64,000 nucleotides of DNA, taken from positions 2,747,001 to 2,811,000 of the forward strand of contig NC_084886.1 of assembly GCF_958979055.1 (NCBI RefSeq), in the 5' to 3' direction. The position numbers and the translations under genes were made by a program. The first letter of the stretch is position 1, and the number at the start of each line of letters is the position of its first letter. Under the pieces are notes generated by a model. The model was not told where the DNA came from and did no database searches. It worked only from the letters and a program-made list of their open reading frames with translations. Below, one piece after another: positions 61,023 through 64,000 of the stretch. This stretch comes from Alnus glutinosa. Taxonomy: Eukaryota > Streptophyta > Magnoliopsida > Fagales > Betulaceae.

Positions 61023-61763
61023 GGATCCGGCTTTCATGCGGTAGTAAAAACTCATGGATGCTGTGAAATTTTGTATGGTTTACATTTTGCCACGTCTTAA
61101 ATAAGCAATTAATTTTATTCCACGTTTATTTGTCAATTTTAGATTGATTCACCATTCTCGTCTCTCTCGCTCGCTCTCTATCTATTTTTGTAGGAGGTAA
61201 ACACTAGATATAAAGGCCTCAACCAATAATGTAAACCCATATCCTTTTTCTTTTTTCTTTTTTTAAAAAATAAAAATAAAAAACATACAAACTGGGTATG
61301 AAAAGTTGCAAAACCCAGATAAAATGGAATTCTCCCTACCCAATTGAAGATTGAAAACAAACACATAAGAACGCAAAATAAAAACAAACAAGACCCATAG
61401 AAAAGAAGGAATTCACCTATAATTCAAACCCATTAACATTTATTTTTTGGTTTAAAAAAAAAATACGAAGTGGGTAAAAAAAGTTGCAGAACTCAGATAG
61501 AATAGAACACAAGTGGCAATTTATCTCTATTGTCATGGCCAAGACCAAACAAAAGAGTTGAAAGTTAATGCCTTTATATCTAGTGCTTATCTCCTACAGA
61601 AAATCAGAAATAGAGAGAGATACGAGAGTGGTGAATCAATATAAAATAGCAAAATAAACGTGGAATAAATTAATTACTTGTCTAAGACGTGGCAAAATGT
61701 AGACCATAAAAAATTTCACAGCATCCATGCGATAGCTTTTACTATCGCATGGAAGTCGAATCC
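61023..61763. mobile_element. MULE-type MITE with long inverted arms
   Basis: 741 bases with about 190-base inverted arms: 'ggatccggctttcatgcggt' on the left pairs with 'catggaagtcgaatcc' on the right, and 'aacactagatataaaggc' with 'gcctttatatctagtgctt'. A perfect 9-bp target duplication aaaatgaat flanks it (61014-61022 and 61764-61772). The loop is AT-rich with no transposase. Confidence 0.92.
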
Positions 61764-62869
61764 AAAATGAATAAGTTAATTGAACAAAAATTTATTCAAA
61801 AAATAAATAAACCTAAATATTTAGTCGTAATCCCTTTCACCCAAATCCGGTATGAATTTGAGAGGACAACCCATCCCAATTTAGCAACTAGCGCCAATTG
61901 AGCTGAAACAAAATTTTTCTACAAACTGACTCGTAGGAAACTCATACAAACTAACATCTAAAAACGATATGTGTCATTTAAACTATTAAAAAAAATGTGA
62001 GAAACACATGCAATTAAAAAAATACGTGTTTCTCTCATGCAACAAACATATATTATTATTAGAAGTTGATTTGTAAGAAATTTATATCCGTTGGACGGAG
62101 CCCGCCCCGCTTGATTTCGGTTTATAATTGGAATCCCATGCATTTGGAGTATAATTTTTCTTTTTCTCCGGTTTAAATTCCCACGAAAAAAAAAATCTTT
62201 TAAAAGTTTGTCTATAGACTTGCAAAGAGACTTTGACAAGAGAAATGAAAGCACATGGTAAGGTGGAATTGAGGTGGCTATTGCTCTTACCAAGGTGTTT
62301 CTCCCCCGCCTGAGATACAACATACATTGGCTTTCCTACTTCATAGGAAGCGTCTTCATCAAACAAAATATAGCTATATCAAACGTGGCAAATTCTCAAG
62401 TACGGTAGCGTATAGCATAATTATACAGCTGCGCTTCACCGAAATCAAACCCAATAATTTTTCATTCTTTATATTTTCTTAAAGACAAAATCACAGAGCG
62501 TGACTGGTAGGTAGCTATCGTTGTGTTTCCATTACGCACCGTTGCTCTGTCTTCTTCTAAGGTACGATTTTCCTTCTCGATCCCGCTCCCGAGTAACAGT
62601 TCTCACCTTATTTGATCCGACCCGACCCGTTAAGCAATCCCAATTAGCATTGTTAATTATCATAATTCCAACTTCTCTGTCACAATTCGGTTTCCCGTTT
62701 CTCCAAGTTTGCTAGTAATTGATAATTTCATTGCGTTCGCCTCCAAATTCTAGGGTTTAATAATCCATATGCACACGTATAAATATAAACATCGGCGATT
62801 TGATCGAGGTGGGAATGGAGGTTATGCTTAATTGATCGGCAATAGTGGTTTTGTTTGTGTATATATAAA
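61764..62869 (+). promoter_or_regulatory. Upstream region and 5' UTR of the coiled-coil gene
   Basis: 61773 to about 62400 shows no gene; short antisense ORFs are unrecognised. From about 62480 the sequence becomes leader-like. A possible 5' UTR intron starts at a donor-like 'ctaaggtacg' near 62558. The ATG at 62870 is preceded by 'tatataaa'. Confidence 0.4.
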
Positions 62870-64000
62870 ATGGCGAGTGCCGGCGACGAAGACGCCGATG
62901 CTGTGCTCAGCGACGTGGAGGGCGACGAACCGGTCCCTACCGTGGTAAGGAGTCCGAGTCAGGAAGATGTCTCGGTCGAGAAATTTCGGGACCTTCTCGC
63001 GGAGCTCGATCGCGAGCGGCAGGCTCGCGAGGCGGCGGAGAGCTCAAAATCGGAATTGCTGGTCTCGTTCAACCGCTTGAAGGCGCTGACTCACGAGGCG
63101 ATCAAGAAGCGCGACGAGGGCACGAGGCAGAGAGACGAGGCTCTGCGCGAGAAGGAAGAGGCTCTGAGATTGTGCGAGAAGGTATCGGCGGAACTGGCCG
63201 AGGCGAATACGGCGAGAGACGAGGCTTCGAAGCATAGGGATGAGATTGTGAGGCAATTGGATGAGACAGTGAAGGAGAGGGACGGGTTGAGATCGGAGAT
63301 TGGGAATTCGAACCACATGCTTGTCACTGGCATCGAGAAGATATCGGGGAAGGTCAGTAACATCAAGAATTTTGGGGCAGGCGGGTTGCCGAGGTCACAG
63401 AAGTACTCAGGGTTGCCGGCCGTGGCGTACGGAGTGATCAAGCGGACAAATGAGATTGTAGAAGAGCTCCTTAGGCAGATTGATGCCACGACTAAGTCTA
63501 GGAATGAAACAAGGGAACAGATGGAGCAGAGGAGTTATGAGATTGCCATTGAGGTTTCTCAGCTCGAAGCAACTATCGGCGGGTTGAGGGAAGAGGTTGC
63601 GAAGAAAACTTCTGTTGTTGAGGATATGGAGAAGATTATGGCCGAAAAGGATGGAAAGATATCTGAGATGGAAAGAGAGATGGGTGAGAAGTTGAATAAG
63701 ATGGAGAATGAAGCTTTGGAGATGAGGCAGTTTGTTGGGGAGTATGATGACAAGTTAAGGAGTTTGGAGTCGAAGATGGAGTCACAGAGGCCTTTGCTGA
63801 TTGATCAGTTGAATCTCGTGTCAAGAATTCACAATCGGATATATGCTGTGATTAAGATAATTGATGTTAATAATTTGGACCAGTCAGAGTTCTCGGAGTC
63901 CTTGTTTGTCCCGCAAGAAATGGACATGGAGGAGAATATACGTGCTGCTTTAGCTGGGATGGAGTCTATTTATGAGTTAACCAGAATTGTTGTTGAAAAG
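62870..64000 (+). CDS. Long coiled-coil protein, 5' part (open at window edge)
   Basis: An uninterrupted frame of 377 codons from ATG 62870 to the last base, with no intron. It starts MASAGDEDADAVLSDVEGDE (acidic), followed by a heptad-rich coiled coil full of Glu/Lys/Arg (LAELDRERQAREAAESSKSE, KKRDEGTRQRDEALREKEEA). A conserved non-coil segment at about residues 150-200 reads NSNHMLVTGIEKISGKV and SGLPAVAYGVIKRTNEIVEE. A second coil follows, then SLFVPQEMDMEENIRAALAG near the edge. It resembles a plant-specific coiled-coil family annotated as uncharacterised in Arabidopsis (At3g49055-like, from memory, unsure). GC content is much higher than in the flanks, typical of a real exon. Function unknown. 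Confidence 0.88.
   Translation, partial: MASAGDEDADAVLSDVEGDEPVPTVVRSPSQEDVSVEKFRDLLAELDRERQAREAAESSKSELLVSFNRLKALTHEAIKKRDEGTRQRDEALREKEEALRLCEKVSAELAEANTARDEASKHRDEIVRQLDETVKERDGLRSEIGNSNHMLVTGIEKISGKVSNIKNFGAGGLPRSQKYSGLPAVAYGVIKRTNEIVEELLRQIDATTKSRNETREQMEQRSYEIAIEVSQLEATIGGLREEVAKKTSVVEDMEKIMAEKDGKISEMEREMGEKLNKMENEALEMRQFVGEYDDKLRSLESKMESQRPLLIDQLNLVSRIHNRIYAVIKIIDVNNLDQSEFSESLFVPQEMDMEENIRAALAGMESIYELTRIVVEK

Noticed and set aside
63044-63824. Several minus-strand ORFs of 60-130 residues
   Set aside because: They are shadows of the 377-codon plus-strand coiled-coil frame.

Overview
The window is nuclear DNA of a flowering plant, most likely a eudicot and probably a rosid; nothing in it fixes the species. 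The evidence is intron-rich genes with GT-AG borders and AT-rich introns, plant-specific gene families (GLE1 mRNA-export factor, plant GH5 glycosidases with a C-terminal beta-trefoil, RGLG ubiquitin ligase, 20S proteasome PBB), and about a third of the sequence made of nested plant transposons.

Layout: 1-5946 is the left copy of a segmental duplication. It ends in a dead 5' half of GLE1 (exons 2-9; start exon deleted, one nonsense codon). A 5'-truncated LINE with a perfect 16-bp target-site duplication follows (6083-7652). Next is a proteasome beta-2 gene (PBB, +, 8626-11528), intact except for a 2-base loss in exon 2. Two tandem GH5 genes lie on the minus strand (12188-15632 and 18109-20794) with the same four-exon structure. 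From about 23362 the second copy of the duplication begins. Its middle is a transposon nest (24718-35967): three related MULE-type elements with 9-bp target-site duplications, a gag-only Ty3/gypsy element with both LTRs (26095-32662), a solo LTR (33185-34527), and a small hAT-like element (34536-35646) carrying an exon that I read as chloroplast sensor kinase (CSK). The intact GLE1 gene follows (37582-46666, +, 15 exons, about 646 aa). Then come an RGLG-type RING E3 ligase (48663-52655, -, 11 exons, about 473 aa), a MITE-rich intergenic stretch, and the start of a coiled-coil protein gene (62870 to the window edge, +).

The host genes are a eukaryotic neighbourhood, not an operon: nuclear mRNA export (GLE1), protein turnover (PBB, RGLG) and secreted glycosidases. 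GLE1 next to a GH5 gene recalls Arabidopsis At1g13120/At1g13130 (from memory), so this pairing may be old microsynteny. The most interesting points are the two-copy GLE1 segment, which gives an empty-site comparison for later transposon insertions; the hAT-like element with a captured sensor-kinase exon; the PBB frameshift; and the multi-layer transposon nest whose order of insertion can be read from target-site duplications. Exon borders were read by eye from splice sites and protein continuity; no alignment or database search was run.
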